A DNA stretch of 64,000 bases, from the NCBI GenBank assembly GCA_024226515.1, contig JAAELQ010000040.1, positions 31,355 to 95,354 on the forward strand. The letters are read 5' to 3'. Shown here in pieces: positions 40,751 to 50,894 of the stretch. Position 1 is the first letter of the stretch, and the number at the start of each line of letters is the position of its first letter. The position numbers and the translations under genes were made by a program. A model generated the notes under the pieces. That model ran no database searches. It was not told where the DNA came from and worked only from the letters and a program-made list of their open reading frames with translations. The stretch is from a bacterium (GTDB lineage: Bacteria > Acidobacteriota > Polarisedimenticolia > Polarisedimenticolales > Polarisedimenticolaceae).

Positions 40751-41857
40751 GTGTTCGCACACATACAATTATTGAGGAACGAGAGCCGGTCTTCCCGGGG
40801 CACGTGGGCCCTCGGGGCGTTGCTTCTCGGCGTCCTGTGCGCTCAGCCGGCGGTGGCGCAGCTGCTCGACTGGGACGTGGAGGCCTGGCCACCGGGATCC
40901 ACGGCGGAGACGTTTTCCGTCGGCGGCGACAACGTCAGTCTCACGTTCGGCGGCGATCTCTCGGCTCTGCGCGCGCTCAGCGGGACCGCTTCGCCGCACA
41001 TCAACTCGTCCCTGACCGGCGGGCTCAACCCGGTCGAGAACGGCCTCTACGTCCGCACCAACCATCCCAGTAACGGCCTCGACTACATCACCCTGACGAT
41101 CGACTTCGCCCACACCGGCGGAGTGTATGGCGTTTCCTTCTCGATCCTCGACGTCGATCTGCGCAACACCAACCACATCGATCAGCTACAGTTCACCGCA
41201 ACGGCGTCCGGCCTACCCGTCAACCCGTCATCGGTCATCACGGCGGCCTGCAACAGCTTCGACACGGTCAACACCGTCACCGGAACCTGCTCGTCGTCCT
41301 CGACGAGCTCCACTGGGAACGCGACCGTCACGTTCGACCAGACCGGGATCAGTCAGATCCAGATCGTCTATCGCAATACGTCGCCGTTGAGCAATCCGGG
41401 CGTTCAGGAGATCTCGATCCACGATCTCGCGTTCTCCACACAGCTGGAGCTCGTCAAACGAGCCTTCCAGTCCGACGGGACGCCGATCACCGACAGCTCG
41501 ACGCTGCCGACCGGCGTGCCGGTGAAGTTCATGCTCTACGTGAACAACCCGGGTCCGCTGCTGAGCAACGTCAGCCTCCGCGACGTGCTGGATCCGCTGT
41601 TCCAGTATTCCAGCGGGGGTTTGCGCTTCGACAACTCGGTCGCCAGCTGTGCCGCTTCGACGTGCACGCCGGGCGAGGAGGATACGATCTTCGCAGCGGT
41701 AGATTCCGGCACCGTCGGGACGGAGGGCACGGGCGACGATATCGTCAGCGTGTCCGGGGCGACGATCGACGTGGGGAACCAGAACGCCACCAACGCCAAG
41801 CTTCAGATCCCGGCGAGCAGCGTGTGGGCGCTGCTGATCACGGTGACGTTACAGTAG
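40751..41857 (+). CDS. Exported Ser/Thr-rich beta-sandwich protein
   Basis: About 368 residues, function unknown. A signal peptide (GALLLGVLCAQPAVAQ) is followed by a beta-rich domain with few charged residues (GGVYGVSFSILDVDLRNT, CSSSSTSSTGNATVTFD) and then a DUF11-like module (ELVKRAFQSDGTPI, VKFMLYVNNPGPLLSNVSLRDVLD) as found in repeat-rich surface proteins. The start is unsure: there is no ATG before the signal; GTG 40751 or TTG 40772 are possible. It is divergent from the phosphoesterase gene and followed by a strong hairpin. Confidence 0.65.
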   Translation: MFAHIQLLRNESRSSRGTWALGALLLGVLCAQPAVAQLLDWDVEAWPPGSTAETFSVGGDNVSLTFGGDLSALRALSGTASPHINSSLTGGLNPVENGLYVRTNHPSNGLDYITLTIDFAHTGGVYGVSFSILDVDLRNTNHIDQLQFTATASGLPVNPSSVITAACNSFDTVNTVTGTCSSSSTSSTGNATVTFDQTGISQIQIVYRNTSPLSNPGVQEISIHDLAFSTQLELVKRAFQSDGTPITDSSTLPTGVPVKFMLYVNNPGPLLSNVSLRDVLDPLFQYSSGGLRFDNSVASCAASTCTPGEEDTIFAAVDSGTVGTEGTGDDIVSVSGATIDVGNQNATNAKLQIPASSVWALLITVTLQ

Positions 41858-41879
41858 CGTCGCGACGACGGGCGAGACC

Positions 41880-41899
41880 TTCACCATCATCATGGTGAA
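41880..41899. terminator. Hairpin between convergent genes, possible bidirectional terminator
   Basis: TTCACCAT (41880-41887) pairs with ATGGTGAA (41892-41899) across a 4-nt loop, a perfect 8-bp stem. It lies 22 bp after the stop at 41857 and 16 bp before the stop of the convergent gene. There is no U-run, so intrinsic termination may be weak. Confidence 0.5.
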
Positions 41900-41915
41900 T
41901 TAACGAGAGCCGGGT

Positions 41916-43076
41916 TCAGACGGAGCCACCCCGGACCGTGTGGCGCAACCACTCGTGGAGGATTGAAACCAGCTCCGGGTAGGAGAACAGCCGCTCGGCT
42001 CGCGGGCGCCCGGCCGCGGCCATCGCCTCACGCCGAGCGGGGTCCGACAGCAGCTCGCGGATGCCGCTGCCGAGTGCCTCGGGCGAGCGCTCGGTGAGCA
42101 GGCCGACGTCCGGCGTGACGACCGAGGGAACACCGCCGCCGCCGTACGCCACGGGGGGCGTGCCTGCGGCGAGCGCCTCGGCGTAGATGATGCCGAAGTG
42201 CTCCAGCTTCTGCGGAGCGGCGGTCAGGATCGTCGCCGCGTTGACCAGGCGCGTGCGATCGTCCGCCGACACGAAACCGAGAAACCTGCCACGGTCGCCC
42301 AGCTCGCGCTCGAGCTCCTCGCGCAACTCGCCGTCGCCGATGAAGATCGTCGGAGCGACATCGGCGTAACGCCGCGACGCTTCGACGACGTTCTGCGGCC
42401 CCTTCGACGACGTCAGCGCGCCGGGACACAGCACGAAGGTCTCGGGCAAGTCGTACTTCTCTCGGATCTCCCCCGACCCGCCCGGATGGAACTCGTCCAG
42501 GTCGACGCCGCAGGGCAAGACGAGGAAACGATCGTGCGGCAGGTCCACGAGCGTCCGGACCAGCTCGTCGCGTACGTAATCCGTCGTGACGAGGATCCCG
42601 GCGGCGGCGCGGATCGCCGCCTCGATCGCGTCCCACACCGGTCGTGCGTAGCCGCCGTGGTGCCGCGGCTCGATCCCGGTCCCGTGCAGGAACAACACGA
42701 AGGGTTTGCCGTGCCGCTTCGCGACACGGTGCGTTGCCACGGCGACGAGGTTGGCGTGGTGCCCGACGATCACGTCCAGTTCGGACGCCACCGCATCGAG
42801 CGCCGCCTCGTACGCCGGCAGGTAGGCGAGAGCCTCGTCGGCGGTCATCGAGGCGACCGTCTTCTGCTCGGCCTTGGCGGCGGGCAGGAACTCGTGCACC
42901 GGCATCGTCGTCGAGTGCAGCGCGATGTCGTGGTTGACGGCGCCCGGGGCGCCCTCGCCGACACGCGGGTGCATGTAGTGCACGCGGCATCCGCGCTGCG
43001 CGAGGTGACGTGCGTGCTGTCGCGCCACCTCGCCGCTTCCTCGGCCCTGATTGAGCAGCATGATTGCGATGTTCAT
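41916..43076 (-). CDS. Family 4 glycosyltransferase
   Basis: 386-residue GT-B enzyme. The N-domain starts MNIAIMLLNQGRGSGEVARQ and contains HHANLVAVATHRVAKRHGKP and FLHGTGIEPRHHGG. The C-domain has FVLCPGALTSSKGPQNVVEA, FLGFVSADDRTRLVNAA and the EX7E region KLEHFGIIYAEALAAGTPPV. It should act in the cytoplasm on a nucleotide-sugar donor. ATG 43076 was chosen over 43085 because it gives the usual family start; neither has a good ribosome binding site. It stands alone. Confidence 0.88.
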   Translation of the reverse strand: MNIAIMLLNQGRGSGEVARQHARHLAQRGCRVHYMHPRVGEGAPGAVNHDIALHSTTMPVHEFLPAAKAEQKTVASMTADEALAYLPAYEAALDAVASELDVIVGHHANLVAVATHRVAKRHGKPFVLFLHGTGIEPRHHGGYARPVWDAIEAAIRAAAGILVTTDYVRDELVRTLVDLPHDRFLVLPCGVDLDEFHPGGSGEIREKYDLPETFVLCPGALTSSKGPQNVVEASRRYADVAPTIFIGDGELREELERELGDRGRFLGFVSADDRTRLVNAATILTAAPQKLEHFGIIYAEALAAGTPPVAYGGGGVPSVVTPDVGLLTERSPEALGSGIRELLSDPARREAMAAAGRPRAERLFSYPELVSILHEWLRHTVRGGSV

Positions 43077-43116
43077 GAACAGCATGTTAGCGAAAGGTGA
43101 ACGGTCGCGTCATCGC

Positions 43117-43172
43117 ATGACCGATTCGTATTCGAGCGATCAAAAGACCATCCGATTCGTCGGTTGCAACCG
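43117..43172 (+). pseudogene. Truncated copy of the 32990-33490 gene's 5' end
   Basis: ATG 43117 opens a frame MTDSYSSDQKTIRFVGCNR that matches the start of the unknown protein at 32990 (MTDQQNPDRPVRIFGCNR); similarity stops after about 19 codons. The same palindrome core CGGTTGCAACCG lies at 43161-43172. What follows in frame does not resemble the full protein and runs into the next gene. It may be a decayed paralogue or a conserved regulatory leader. Confidence 0.45.
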
Positions 43173-43282
43173 CGACCGATCGCAGCAGAATGAGCGGTGT
43201 AATACCCGCCTGACCCGTGTCACGGACGGCAGGCCGCGCGCCTGTTCGAAACACAGACGGCCTGTCGCCCGAGGAGGTCGTG

Positions 43283-45886
43283 ATGTACCGGATTCTCCGG
43301 TTGTGTTTCAGGGCGACGCTGGTCGTCGCCATCTTGCTCTGCCCCGGCCTGTTGCAGGCCGGGTTCTCGGTGGACGAGGGCCCGAACGAGGTTCCCCTCG
43401 ACCCCGGCGACGTGTTCTTCGCCGGTCTGGCCTGCGACATCGACGACGGAGACGGCTCGTGTCCACCGCCGTCGCTCAACGTCCCCGACCCGACCGCGTT
43501 CGACATGGACGCATTCGCCATCGACGAGCCGGTGGAAGTGTGTCCCGTGCAGCCGCCGTTTCCTCCCGGCATCCTGTTCTCGTTCGACGACGGGGACCCG
43601 GGGCCCGGGGTGTCGGCCCCGGACAACTTCACCGAGATCTTCTTCTACGACCACTGCGCGATCCTCGGACCGCGGCGCAGCTACCACACGGCGCTCACCG
43701 AGAGCGTCCTCGGGCTCGGCGCCGACCCGCCGCCGGCGCAGGTGGACGACGACGTCGATGCCTACGAGACCCGCCCCGCAAACGTCTTCTATCAGCAGGG
43801 CTTCACTTTGCTGTTCTCGCCCGACACGCCGTCGGACGGTGCGCTGGGCCCGGGCAGCGAGGCGCACATCTGGTTCGTCAACGGGCAGATCCAGCCGGTG
43901 CCTGCGATCTGGGCCATGGCCGGACCGCACCTCGGCGTCCCGGATCCCGACGATTGCGACATCGACGGAATCGCGCCGTTCTTCGACGAGAGTCTGCAGG
44001 TCGCCGGCGTGCTGTTCACGACGGACGCCAACGCCCCGTGCGGGCTGGATCCCGGCGACATCTACTGGTCGGATACGACCGGCAGCTTCGCACTGTACGC
44101 CGACGACGTCGCCGACATGCGCATCGCGGCGGCAGACCCGGGCCCCGAGGACATCGACGCCCTGGCGGTGAACGACTCGCCGCTCGACATCACCGACCCC
44201 TACGACCCGCCGACGCCGCCCGACCCCACGTTCTACAAGGCCGACTGGCCGAACTACGCGCCCAGCGGGATGCCGGACTTCTCGCAGTTCCACGCACAGT
44301 GGCCACCGACCTTCTGCGGCCCGGTCGCGGTCTGGAACTCGCTGTGGTGGTTCGACTCCGAGATGGAGTGCGAGTCGGACCGCACGACGGGATCCGCGTT
44401 CGAGATCGAACCGAACGACACGTGCGACCGCGCGATCCCGCTCGGCGAGACGCCGCCGATCCCCGGCGTGATGGGAGCGGGCGGAGCCGACGCCGACTGG
44501 TTCCGCTTCGAGTTTCCGGGCTTCGGCCGCACCTGCACGGTCAACATCTCGACGTGCGCACACGCACAGGCCGGTGACGTCGATACGACGATCGGCCTGT
44601 TCGACGGATGCTCGTCGGGAACCCCCGGCCCATTGCTGTCATCGAACGACAACGGCTGCTTGCCGAGGCTGCAGTCGGATCTCTACGCCCAGCTCGAGGG
44701 TGGACGGCCGTACTACGTTCAGGTTCAGCAGGCCGGTGGTCCGATCGGAAGCTACACCCTCTCTCTCGGCATCGATTGCTACCCGATGATCGACATCTTC
44801 CCCGGCATGCCGGACGATCACTCCGAGTACAACACGACGCCCTACATCCCCGGGATCGCGATGTGCATGAACACGGACGACGTCAACGCCACCGGGACGA
44901 ACCACCGCGGAACGCTGATCAACGACATGCAGGCCTGCATCGACACGTGGCTGCAGATGCGCGGGCTGGACGTGCACTTCACCGAGGTCACCGTGCCTGC
45001 ACCTCCGTTTCACGAGGTCGAAGAGGAGATCGAGCGCAGCGAGGACATCGTCTTGCTGCTCGGCTTCTACTGGCAGGATCCGCAGAACCCCGGTGACTGG
45101 AACCGCTGCGGAGGGCACTACGTCACCGCCGCGGGCGTCGACTCGGAAAATCTCACGATCACGCTGAGCGACCCGGGTCTGAACAACGCCGAGCCGCCGC
45201 CGTCGGGCAGCGGCGGGGCCGGACGCGTTCGCGGGCCCCTGCACGTGGACCACGCACCGGCGTTCGCTCCACCGCCGGACCATGACGATACGCAGAACGT
45301 GTCGCACGACCTCTACACCGTCGCGCCGTCGCTGATCGGCCCCCCGGTCTCCGACTGGCGCCTGATCGACTACGCGACCGCCGGCACGCCGACGCTGTGC
45401 GCCGACGTCCGGCAGTGGTGCATGAACCCGAACTACGGGCAGAACCCCATCGACCCGTTCCAGCCGCAGCAGCCTTGCCCGATCGACGGCTGGCCGGTGA
45501 CCGTCGAGGTGGAGGCGATGGTCGACGTGTCGCCGCATCAGACGCCGATCTGCATCCGACTCGACCCGTTCGCGCTCTGGCCCGACAACCTGCGCATCGA
45601 CAAGGGCGCGTGTCAGCAACCGTCGCAGACCAACGTCGCGTACGACGTGCTGCGCGGCAAACTATGCAACCTGCGCTTCAGCCAGGTCACGCCCACGGTC
45701 GATCTCGGCCACACGCAGTGCCTGTACGACGACACGCACCTAGACCAGTTCGACGAGCTCGGCCCCGACGACACCACGTGCATGGGATGCTGGTTCTATC
45801 TGATCCGCGAGCACACGGACGCGCACTACGGGCGCGCCGCGCCCGGCCTCGAGGTTCGCGTGCCCTCGAGCGGAGGCTGCCCTTGA
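43283..45886 (+). CDS. Exported C39-like cysteine peptidase interrupted by a PPC domain
   Basis: 867-residue secreted protein. After the signal peptide (ATLVVAILLCPGLLQAG) there is an unrecognised beta-rich domain of about 300 residues. A C39-like papain-fold signature follows: TFCGPVAVWNSLWWF with nucleophile Cys345, CGGHYVTAAG with His612 and ITLSDPGL with Asp630. Between Cys and His lies a complete pre-peptidase C-terminal domain (about 373-496: EIEPNDTCDRAI, DADWFRFEFPG, YYVQVQQ, GSYTLSL). The C-terminal 230 residues are Cys-rich. ATG 43283 has GAGGAGG upstream. If folded as a peptidase, the PPC module is an insertion in a surface loop. It could also be an inactive binding protein. Confidence 0.75.
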   Translation: MYRILRLCFRATLVVAILLCPGLLQAGFSVDEGPNEVPLDPGDVFFAGLACDIDDGDGSCPPPSLNVPDPTAFDMDAFAIDEPVEVCPVQPPFPPGILFSFDDGDPGPGVSAPDNFTEIFFYDHCAILGPRRSYHTALTESVLGLGADPPPAQVDDDVDAYETRPANVFYQQGFTLLFSPDTPSDGALGPGSEAHIWFVNGQIQPVPAIWAMAGPHLGVPDPDDCDIDGIAPFFDESLQVAGVLFTTDANAPCGLDPGDIYWSDTTGSFALYADDVADMRIAAADPGPEDIDALAVNDSPLDITDPYDPPTPPDPTFYKADWPNYAPSGMPDFSQFHAQWPPTFCGPVAVWNSLWWFDSEMECESDRTTGSAFEIEPNDTCDRAIPLGETPPIPGVMGAGGADADWFRFEFPGFGRTCTVNISTCAHAQAGDVDTTIGLFDGCSSGTPGPLLSSNDNGCLPRLQSDLYAQLEGGRPYYVQVQQAGGPIGSYTLSLGIDCYPMIDIFPGMPDDHSEYNTTPYIPGIAMCMNTDDVNATGTNHRGTLINDMQACIDTWLQMRGLDVHFTEVTVPAPPFHEVEEEIERSEDIVLLLGFYWQDPQNPGDWNRCGGHYVTAAGVDSENLTITLSDPGLNNAEPPPSGSGGAGRVRGPLHVDHAPAFAPPPDHDDTQNVSHDLYTVAPSLIGPPVSDWRLIDYATAGTPTLCADVRQWCMNPNYGQNPIDPFQPQQPCPIDGWPVTVEVEAMVDVSPHQTPICIRLDPFALWPDNLRIDKGACQQPSQTNVAYDVLRGKLCNLRFSQVTPTVDLGHTQCLYDDTHLDQFDELGPDDTTCMGCWFYLIREHTDAHYGRAAPGLEVRVPSSGGCP

Positions 45887-45895
45887 GCGCCGCTG

Positions 45896-46189
45896 TCAGC
45901 AGGTCACGCGCAGACCGGCCAGACGATCGAGCGCCTCACGGATCTTCGCCTCGGCGACCCGTCGACCGTAGTACGCCGGGTCGACGCGTCGAATGTCGGG
46001 CGGAGGAACGAAGTTGGCCAGGTCGTAGGCCAGCGCCTCGAGCAATTGCCATTCGTGCTCCGCCTCCGAGTCGTCGCGATCGGTGGCTTCCCACACGGCG
46101 TGCTGGAATCGATGCACGCCGTCGGCCAGACGATCCGGGTGGCTCAGCGCCTCGACGAGCAGGTCGGCGAGTGCGTCAACAGTCGTCAC
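45896..46189 (-). CDS. Small protein of unknown function
   Basis: 97 residues, helical and acidic, without signal peptide or membrane helix. I do not recognise it. Segments such as DALADLLVEALSHPDRLAD and WQLLEALAYDLANFVPP suggest a helical bundle. GTG 46189 has the ribosome binding site AAGGAG at six bases, which is why a longer upstream start is not used. It ends 10 bp from the convergent peptidase gene and lies 28 bp downstream of the YbaK-type gene on the same strand, so the two may be co-transcribed. Confidence 0.6.
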   Translation of the reverse strand: MTTVDALADLLVEALSHPDRLADGVHRFQHAVWEATDRDDSEAEHEWQLLEALAYDLANFVPPPDIRRVDPAYYGRRVAEAKIREALDRLAGLRVTC

Positions 46190-46217
46190 TTTCGGCTCCT
46201 TCGAACCGCGATCTCGC

Positions 46218-46694
46218 TCAGACCAGTGTTCCGCTGGCCGCAAAATCACACACGCGCGGCTCCACGACCCGCACGAAGTCGCCGAACGACAGCCGTACGA
46301 GCTCGGTGTGAGATCCCGCGTTGAACGCGATCTGCTCGTCCTGCGTGAGCTCCTCCGCCACGAAGACCTTCATGTCCCACAGATTCCCGAACGGAGGCAT
46401 TGCGCCCACCTCGCAGCCCGGGAAACGGTTGACGAAGTCCTGCTCGGTGGCCAACTCGGCAGTCGAGACTCCGGTCAGTCCCTTCAGACGGGTGAAGTTG
46501 ACCATCGACGACGCAGGCAGAACGGCCATGTGCATCTCGTCGTCCAGCTTGATCATGACGGTCTTCGCCAGCTCCTTGCCGGGCACGTGGGCGGTCGCGG
46601 CGATCTCCTGCGCGGTATACGCCGGCGAGTGACTGATCGTGACGTACCGCACTTGCTCCCTGTCCAGACAATCCTTCAGCTTCTGCAATGGCAT
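46218..46694 (-). CDS. YbaK/EbsC-family aminoacyl-tRNA deacylase
   Basis: 158-residue single-domain protein of the YbaK/ProX family, which hydrolyses mischarged aminoacyl-tRNAs such as Cys-, Ala- or Ser-tRNA. Conserved segments: YTAQEIAATAHVPGKELAKTV with the catalytic Lys in KTVMIKLDD, a central GCEVGAMPPFGNL and the substrate loop FNAGSHTELVRL. The length is normal. It lacks a tRNA-synthetase partner domain, so it acts in trans. The amino acid specificity cannot be read from the sequence. It is divergent from the acyltransferase gene. Confidence 0.9.
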   Translation of the reverse strand: MPLQKLKDCLDREQVRYVTISHSPAYTAQEIAATAHVPGKELAKTVMIKLDDEMHMAVLPASSMVNFTRLKGLTGVSTAELATEQDFVNRFPGCEVGAMPPFGNLWDMKVFVAEELTQDEQIAFNAGSHTELVRLSFGDFVRVVEPRVCDFAASGTLV

Positions 46695-46869
46695 AACGAC
46701 CTCCCGGGCGATCCCTCGATCGTCCTTGTTTCCAGCGTACTAGCCTCGGAAAACGGCCCTCGGACAACCGCGATGGTTTTTGGGAACGGTTCAACGGACC
46801 CCCACGGTCCATTTCCGGAACCGTTCGACTCCGTCGGCTCGGCACGGACGTTGCAGACTGACGGTAGGG

Positions 46870-48075
46870 ATGATCGATCCATCGACACACGACCCGTTCG
46901 ACGCGGACTACACGCGGCGCCTCATCGAGGGCCCGTTTCGCCCCGTGCTGGAACACTACTTCCGCCCCCTGCTGCTGGGGACCGAGAATATCCCCGTGCG
47001 TGGGCCGGCGATCCTGGCCGCCAACCACAGTGGGATGGCCTTCCCCTACGACGGCATCGTGCTCGACGTGGCGCTGTGGCAGCGGGACGGTTTGCGGCCC
47101 GAGGCGAAGTTCCGCTCGCTGTTCGAGAAGCAGCTGTCGATGACGTGGTGGATGCGGCCCTTCGGTCTGGACAACTTCTGGCGCCGCTGCGGCGGCATCG
47201 ACACGACGTTCGAGAACTTCGAGCAACTGTTACTGCGCGGCGATCGCGTGATCTACTACCCGGAGGGCGTACGCGGTATCGGCAAGGGCTTTCAGAACCG
47301 CTACAAGCTGCAGCCGTTCCACACCAGCTTCGTCACCCTCGCCGCGCGCTACGGCGTGCCGGTCGTCCCGATGTACATCATCAACGCCGAGTGGCTGGTG
47401 CCGTACACCTTCACGTTCAAGACGATCGATCGTGTCATGCGGAGGCTGTTCCGCGTTCCGTTCCTGCCGCTGCCCGCGGCGCCGACCGCGATGTTGCTGC
47501 CCTGGGCCTGGTGGATGGCGCTGCCCTGCCGGATGGTGTTCGTCGCAGGCAAGCCGATCGACGTGCGGGCGTTGGCGCACGAGTGCGGCCTGGTCGACCT
47601 GGCGCATCCCGACCGCGAGGCGGCGATGCGAACCGCGGAGCGGCTGCGCACGATAATGCAGACTGAGATGGACCGTCAGGTCGAGGCCCACGGCCGACAG
47701 CCGTTCGAGCGCCGGACTCTGTTCCGCGAGCTGCGGACCGCGAGGCGCGGACGGGTGCTCGCGCGGACGCTACCGACGGGCTGGGCCCAGAGCTTCAAGC
47801 GCTTCGAACGGGACGCGCTGCGCCCCGAGGCGCGAAATCGCCTGCAGTTCATCCTGCGCGACTGGGATCTGCTGGCCTATTACCTGCCGTTCGGCTGGCC
47901 GCTGCTGTCACTGGCGCGCAACCTGCGGCGCCCGCCGTACGGCTATCGCGGGCTGAGCCGCAAAGAGCGCAACATGCGGCAGGGGCAGTATTCCTGGAAC
48001 CTGGCCGAACGCAGGCTGCCTCCCCGAACCGCCTGCGATCCGGAACCGGCGGCGCGAGTCAGCCTGCGCGACTGA
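46870..48075 (+). CDS. PlsC-family lysophospholipid acyltransferase-like protein
   Basis: 401-residue acyltransferase. Motif I is [13 protein letters not shown], the extended form of HxxxxD seen in a subgroup of the family; motif III is [13 protein letters not shown] (equivalent of FPEGTRS), and motif IV is [11 protein letters not shown]. One or two hydrophobic helices ([16 protein letters not shown]) would hold it to the membrane. The C-terminal 120 residues after the acyltransferase core are unusual ([16 protein letters not shown]). It probably acylates a glycerol lipid or a long-chain alcohol. The 3' end overlaps the convergent acyl-ACP-reductase-like gene by 17 bp. ATG 46870 is chosen by homology; its ribosome binding site is poor. 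Confidence 0.85.
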   Translation: MIDPSTHDPFDADYTRRLIEGPFRPVLEHYFRPLLLGTENIPVRGPAILAANHSGMAFPYDGIVLDVALWQRDGLRPEAKFRSLFEKQLSMTWWMRPFGLDNFWRRCGGIDTTFENFEQLLLRGDRVIYYPEGVRGIGKGFQNRYKLQPFHTSFVTLAARYGVPVVPMYIINAEWLVPYTFTFKTIDRVMRRLFRVPFLPLPAAPTAMLLPWAWWMALPCRMVFVAGKPIDVRALAHECGLVDLAHPDREAAMRTAERLRTIMQTEMDRQVEAHGRQPFERRTLFRELRTARRGRVLARTLPTGWAQSFKRFERDALRPEARNRLQFILRDWDLLAYYLPFGWPLLSLARNLRRPPYGYRGLSRKERNMRQGQYSWNLAERRLPPRTACDPEPAARVSLRD

Positions 48076-49282
48076 CCGCCGGCACGCCCTTCGACGCGTG
48101 CGGGATCTGCCGCAACCTCTCTGCGGCCTCGCGACGCGTTATCTCGAGCAGGTCGGGGTCTCGGCGCAGATCGTCGGCCAGCGCGCGCTTGCTCGCGATC
48201 TCCTCGTCCGACAGGTAGCGACCGAACGAACTCAGGCCGGCCAGCTCGAAGCCGTGTTCCCGGAAGCGGCGGTGGATCCACTTCACGCGGTCGATATCGA
48301 TGTTGCGACCCAGCGTGAAGCTCTCGAAGCGGCCCTCCATCGCCAGCAGCGCGGTCTCACCGAGGCAGGCGTAGGCCACGCCGGGAGGCAGGCCGATGTC
48401 GTAACCGAAGTTCACGTCCCCGGGCAGAACGACCTCTCCGCTCTCGATCACCAGCACGTCGGGCCGCAGCGCGGCCTCGGCCTCGCCGATGTCGGGCGGA
48501 CGAGCGACGTCGCAGACGACCGCGCCGGGTTTGCACTCGCTGATGTCGACGATGCGCTGGCCGAAGCCGGACGTCGCGGTGACGATGACGTCGCAATCGC
48601 CGACGAGTCCCGCGGCACTGAGGCTCGTAGTGACGCGTACGCCGGGCGTCTCGTCCCGGATGACGCGCTCGAGACGCTCGAGCTTCTGCGGCTCGATCGA
48701 GACGAGTACGACATCGCGCAGCGCCATGGCGACCATGCGCGCGCAGACACTACCGATCGAGCCCGTCGCTCCGATCACCATCACCTTGCCGCGCGAGAGG
48801 TCCTCGGCACCCATCCGCCGGGCGGCGACCTTGGCCGCCTCGAGCGTCGCGGCGACCGTCAGGCTGTTGCCGCTGGTCACGGCGATCGGCGACTCGCGCC
48901 CGACCGTGATGCCCGCGTCGCCGACGACACTGGTGAACGCGCCCAGGCCCATCAGGCGAGCGCCGTCGGCCTGGGCCATGTGGGCGACACGGTTCAGTCG
49001 CTTGTAGGTGAACCGCGGCGACCGCGTCATGAGTTGCCGTGGCGTGGCGCACAGGGTGAACAGGCTGCCCTCCACGCGCTGTCCGGTCGACGTCGATCGG
49101 GCCCCCGTGATGCGCGACAGGCGCATCGGCGGCATGTGCGCCGCCACGCGCTCCACCAGCGCGTCCGGCAGGTAGCGGGTCCAGCGAAACAGCGGGTGGC
49201 TGTGAATGTGGCCGAGGTCGAGCGGATGGATGACGAACGCGAAGCGGTTGACGCCGTTCGGCGGTGGCGTCGCGTTAGCCAT
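48059..49282 (-). CDS. Long-chain acyl-ACP reductase-like protein (cyanobacterial AAR family)
   Basis: 407-residue protein related to the acyl-[acyl-carrier-protein] reductase that makes fatty aldehydes in cyanobacteria. Similarity runs through the N-domain ([44 protein letters not shown]), the Rossmann motif [37 protein letters not shown] and the region with the catalytic Cys, [23 protein letters not shown] in outline (Cys in YACLGE). Known AARs form an acyl-enzyme at this Cys and use NADPH. It is about 65 residues longer at the C-terminus. It overlaps the upstream patatin gene by 8 nt and ends an operon with a phasin and PhaR-like protein. Aldehyde for alcohols, wax esters or lipid signals is plausible. 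Confidence 0.8.
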   Translation of the reverse strand: MANATPPPNGVNRFAFVIHPLDLGHIHSHPLFRWTRYLPDALVERVAAHMPPMRLSRITGARSTSTGQRVEGSLFTLCATPRQLMTRSPRFTYKRLNRVAHMAQADGARLMGLGAFTSVVGDAGITVGRESPIAVTSGNSLTVAATLEAAKVAARRMGAEDLSRGKVMVIGATGSIGSVCARMVAMALRDVVLVSIEPQKLERLERVIRDETPGVRVTTSLSAAGLVGDCDVIVTATSGFGQRIVDISECKPGAVVCDVARPPDIGEAEAALRPDVLVIESGEVVLPGDVNFGYDIGLPPGVAYACLGETALLAMEGRFESFTLGRNIDIDRVKWIHRRFREHGFELAGLSSFGRYLSDEEIASKRALADDLRRDPDLLEITRREAAERLRQIPHASKGVPAVSRAG

Positions 49283-50522
49283 GAGTTTCCGTAGTTTGCG
49301 GAGCCATCGATCGTTCCAGGCGTTCTACGAGATCCTCGAGGCGCGTCAGCGTGTGCCGCAGATCCTCGGTGACCGGGGCCGCGGGCGCGGCGCTCCGGGC
49401 CGGAAGCCCGGCCTCGGTCCACACCGTGCGGTCCGCGTCGTGCAGGATCTCGTCGCGAATGCGGATGCCGCAGCGCGCGAAGACGGGTTCGAGCTCTTCT
49501 CGCCGCTCGGCGAGGTGCCTGCGCACGGAGTCGTACGCGTGCTCGCACACGCTGCGCCGCGAGGAGAAGCTGAAGATGTTGGTGAAGAACATCCGATAGT
49601 CGTCGCGATCGGGCTCGAACAGGATCGTGTCGGCGCCGGGGAAACGCGTCTCGTACGCGCTCATGCCGACCTTGAGGCGCGAGTGGACGAGCGTGCGGAA
49701 CGTCTGCGACAGGACGGTCGGCAGGCCGCGATACACGAGCTTACCGCGGCGCATCGCTCCGGCCTCGATCGCGTCCTCGGTGTCGACCGGAACGATCGGG
49801 TTGACGCACAGCAGCAGCTCCGCTCCGGCCTCGAGCGCAACCGACGCGTGCAGCGTCTTGAGCAGCACGCCGTCGACGTAGTGCCGGCCGTCGATCTCCA
49901 CCGGAGGATACAGCCCCGGCAGCGCCGAGCTGGCCTGTACGGCACGGGAGATCGGCACGTGGGCCGTCTCCGGGGTGCCGAAGCGCACCGCCGTTCCCGA
50001 GTCGAGATCCGCCGCGATCACGATCAGGCGTCGCCGGAGCTTGCGGAAGTCGTCCGTGCGGCCCTTGATCGCGAAGATACCGGACAGGTAGCGCCGCAGC
50101 GGATCGCCGTCGAACAGGCCCAGCGGCAACAGACGCGTCATGCGGGTGAACGTCTCGAGTACCGTCCTCTCGCCCGGGTTCGAGACGTAGTCGGCCACGG
50201 CGTTCCAGATCATACCCGGTGTCTGTAGGCCGCGGCCGAACCATTCGCCGAATGCGGGGGTGAACAGGATCTCGGGAGACAGCGGGTGCTCGTCCGGCTC
50301 GCTCTTGACGATCGCGCGGCAGAGCTGCGCGGTCGTCAGGCCGTTGGCCAGGCACGAGGCGACGAAGGAACCCGCGCTGACGCCGACGTAGACGTCCACC
50401 TCGTTGAGATCCAGCCCCTCGAGCACATCTTCCAGTGCGCGCAGAGCTCCGATCTCGTAGATCGCTCCTTCCGGCCCTCCTCCGGCGAGGGCCAGGCCGA
50501 TCCGCTTACGGGTGTCGGGCAC
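49275..50522 (-). CDS. Cytosolic patatin-like phospholipase
   Basis: 415-residue patatin without signal peptide. The glycine loop is [18 protein letters not shown], the nucleophile motif [15 protein letters not shown] (GxSxG) and the dyad Asp lies in [15 protein letters not shown] (DG[GV]). The serine-aspartate dyad is therefore complete and lipid acyl hydrolysis is likely. The C-terminus ends in a coiled-coil-like helix ([16 protein letters not shown]). The start is GTG 50522. It lies between the phasin gene (7 bp gap) and the reductase gene (8-nt overlap), suggesting it releases acyl chains from stored lipid. This is unlike the outer-membrane patatin at 25200. Confidence 0.88.
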   Translation of the reverse strand: MPDTRKRIGLALAGGGPEGAIYEIGALRALEDVLEGLDLNEVDVYVGVSAGSFVASCLANGLTTAQLCRAIVKSEPDEHPLSPEILFTPAFGEWFGRGLQTPGMIWNAVADYVSNPGERTVLETFTRMTRLLPLGLFDGDPLRRYLSGIFAIKGRTDDFRKLRRRLIVIAADLDSGTAVRFGTPETAHVPISRAVQASSALPGLYPPVEIDGRHYVDGVLLKTLHASVALEAGAELLLCVNPIVPVDTEDAIEAGAMRRGKLVYRGLPTVLSQTFRTLVHSRLKVGMSAYETRFPGADTILFEPDRDDYRMFFTNIFSFSSRRSVCEHAYDSVRRHLAERREELEPVFARCGIRIRDEILHDADRTVWTEAGLPARSAAPAAPVTEDLRHTLTRLEDLVERLERSMAPQTTETHG

Positions 50523-50528
50523 GGCCGA

Positions 50529-50894
50529 TCAACGCGCGGCGAGCGCGTCCACCTTCTCCGTCAGCTCCTCGACGCGCATGATCAGGGTCCGGATCTCGCC
50601 GCGGTTCGGAATGCCGGCGCGGTTGAGCGTCGCCGAAACCGTGGACTCGACCTTCTCCTCGACCTGGTGGCCGAACTCCTTGACCTTGCCGGTCGCCTTG
50701 CCGATCATGAGGGCGTCGTCCTTCTGAGCGCCCTCGCCCTTCTGCACCATGCGATCGATCACGCCGCGCATCTCTTCTTCCGCGGTGACCACCGCACCGA
50801 GGCCGAACAGGTAGGTGTTGCGGCCGATCTTCATCGCCTCGTCACCCAGCATCTTGGTCGTATCCATCAGGGTCGCGTTCTTTGCCTTGCTCAT
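50529..50894 (-). CDS. Phasin-family granule-associated protein
   Basis: 121-residue helical, amphipathic protein of the phasin/PhaF-PhaI type (poly-granule-associated). NTYLFGLGAVVTAEEEM is the typical surface-binding segment and EVEEKVESTVSATLNRAGI precedes a heptad-like end (RTLIMRVEELTEKVDALAAR in outline). Phasins coat polyhydroxyalkanoate granules or lipid bodies. Its ATG overlaps the stop of the PhaR-like gene by 4 nt (ATGA). There is no PHA synthase in the window, so the particle it coats may be another neutral lipid. Confidence 0.85.
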   Translation of the reverse strand: MSKAKNATLMDTTKMLGDEAMKIGRNTYLFGLGAVVTAEEEMRGVIDRMVQKGEGAQKDDALMIGKATGKVKEFGHQVEEKVESTVSATLNRAGIPNRGEIRTLIMRVEELTEKVDALAAR

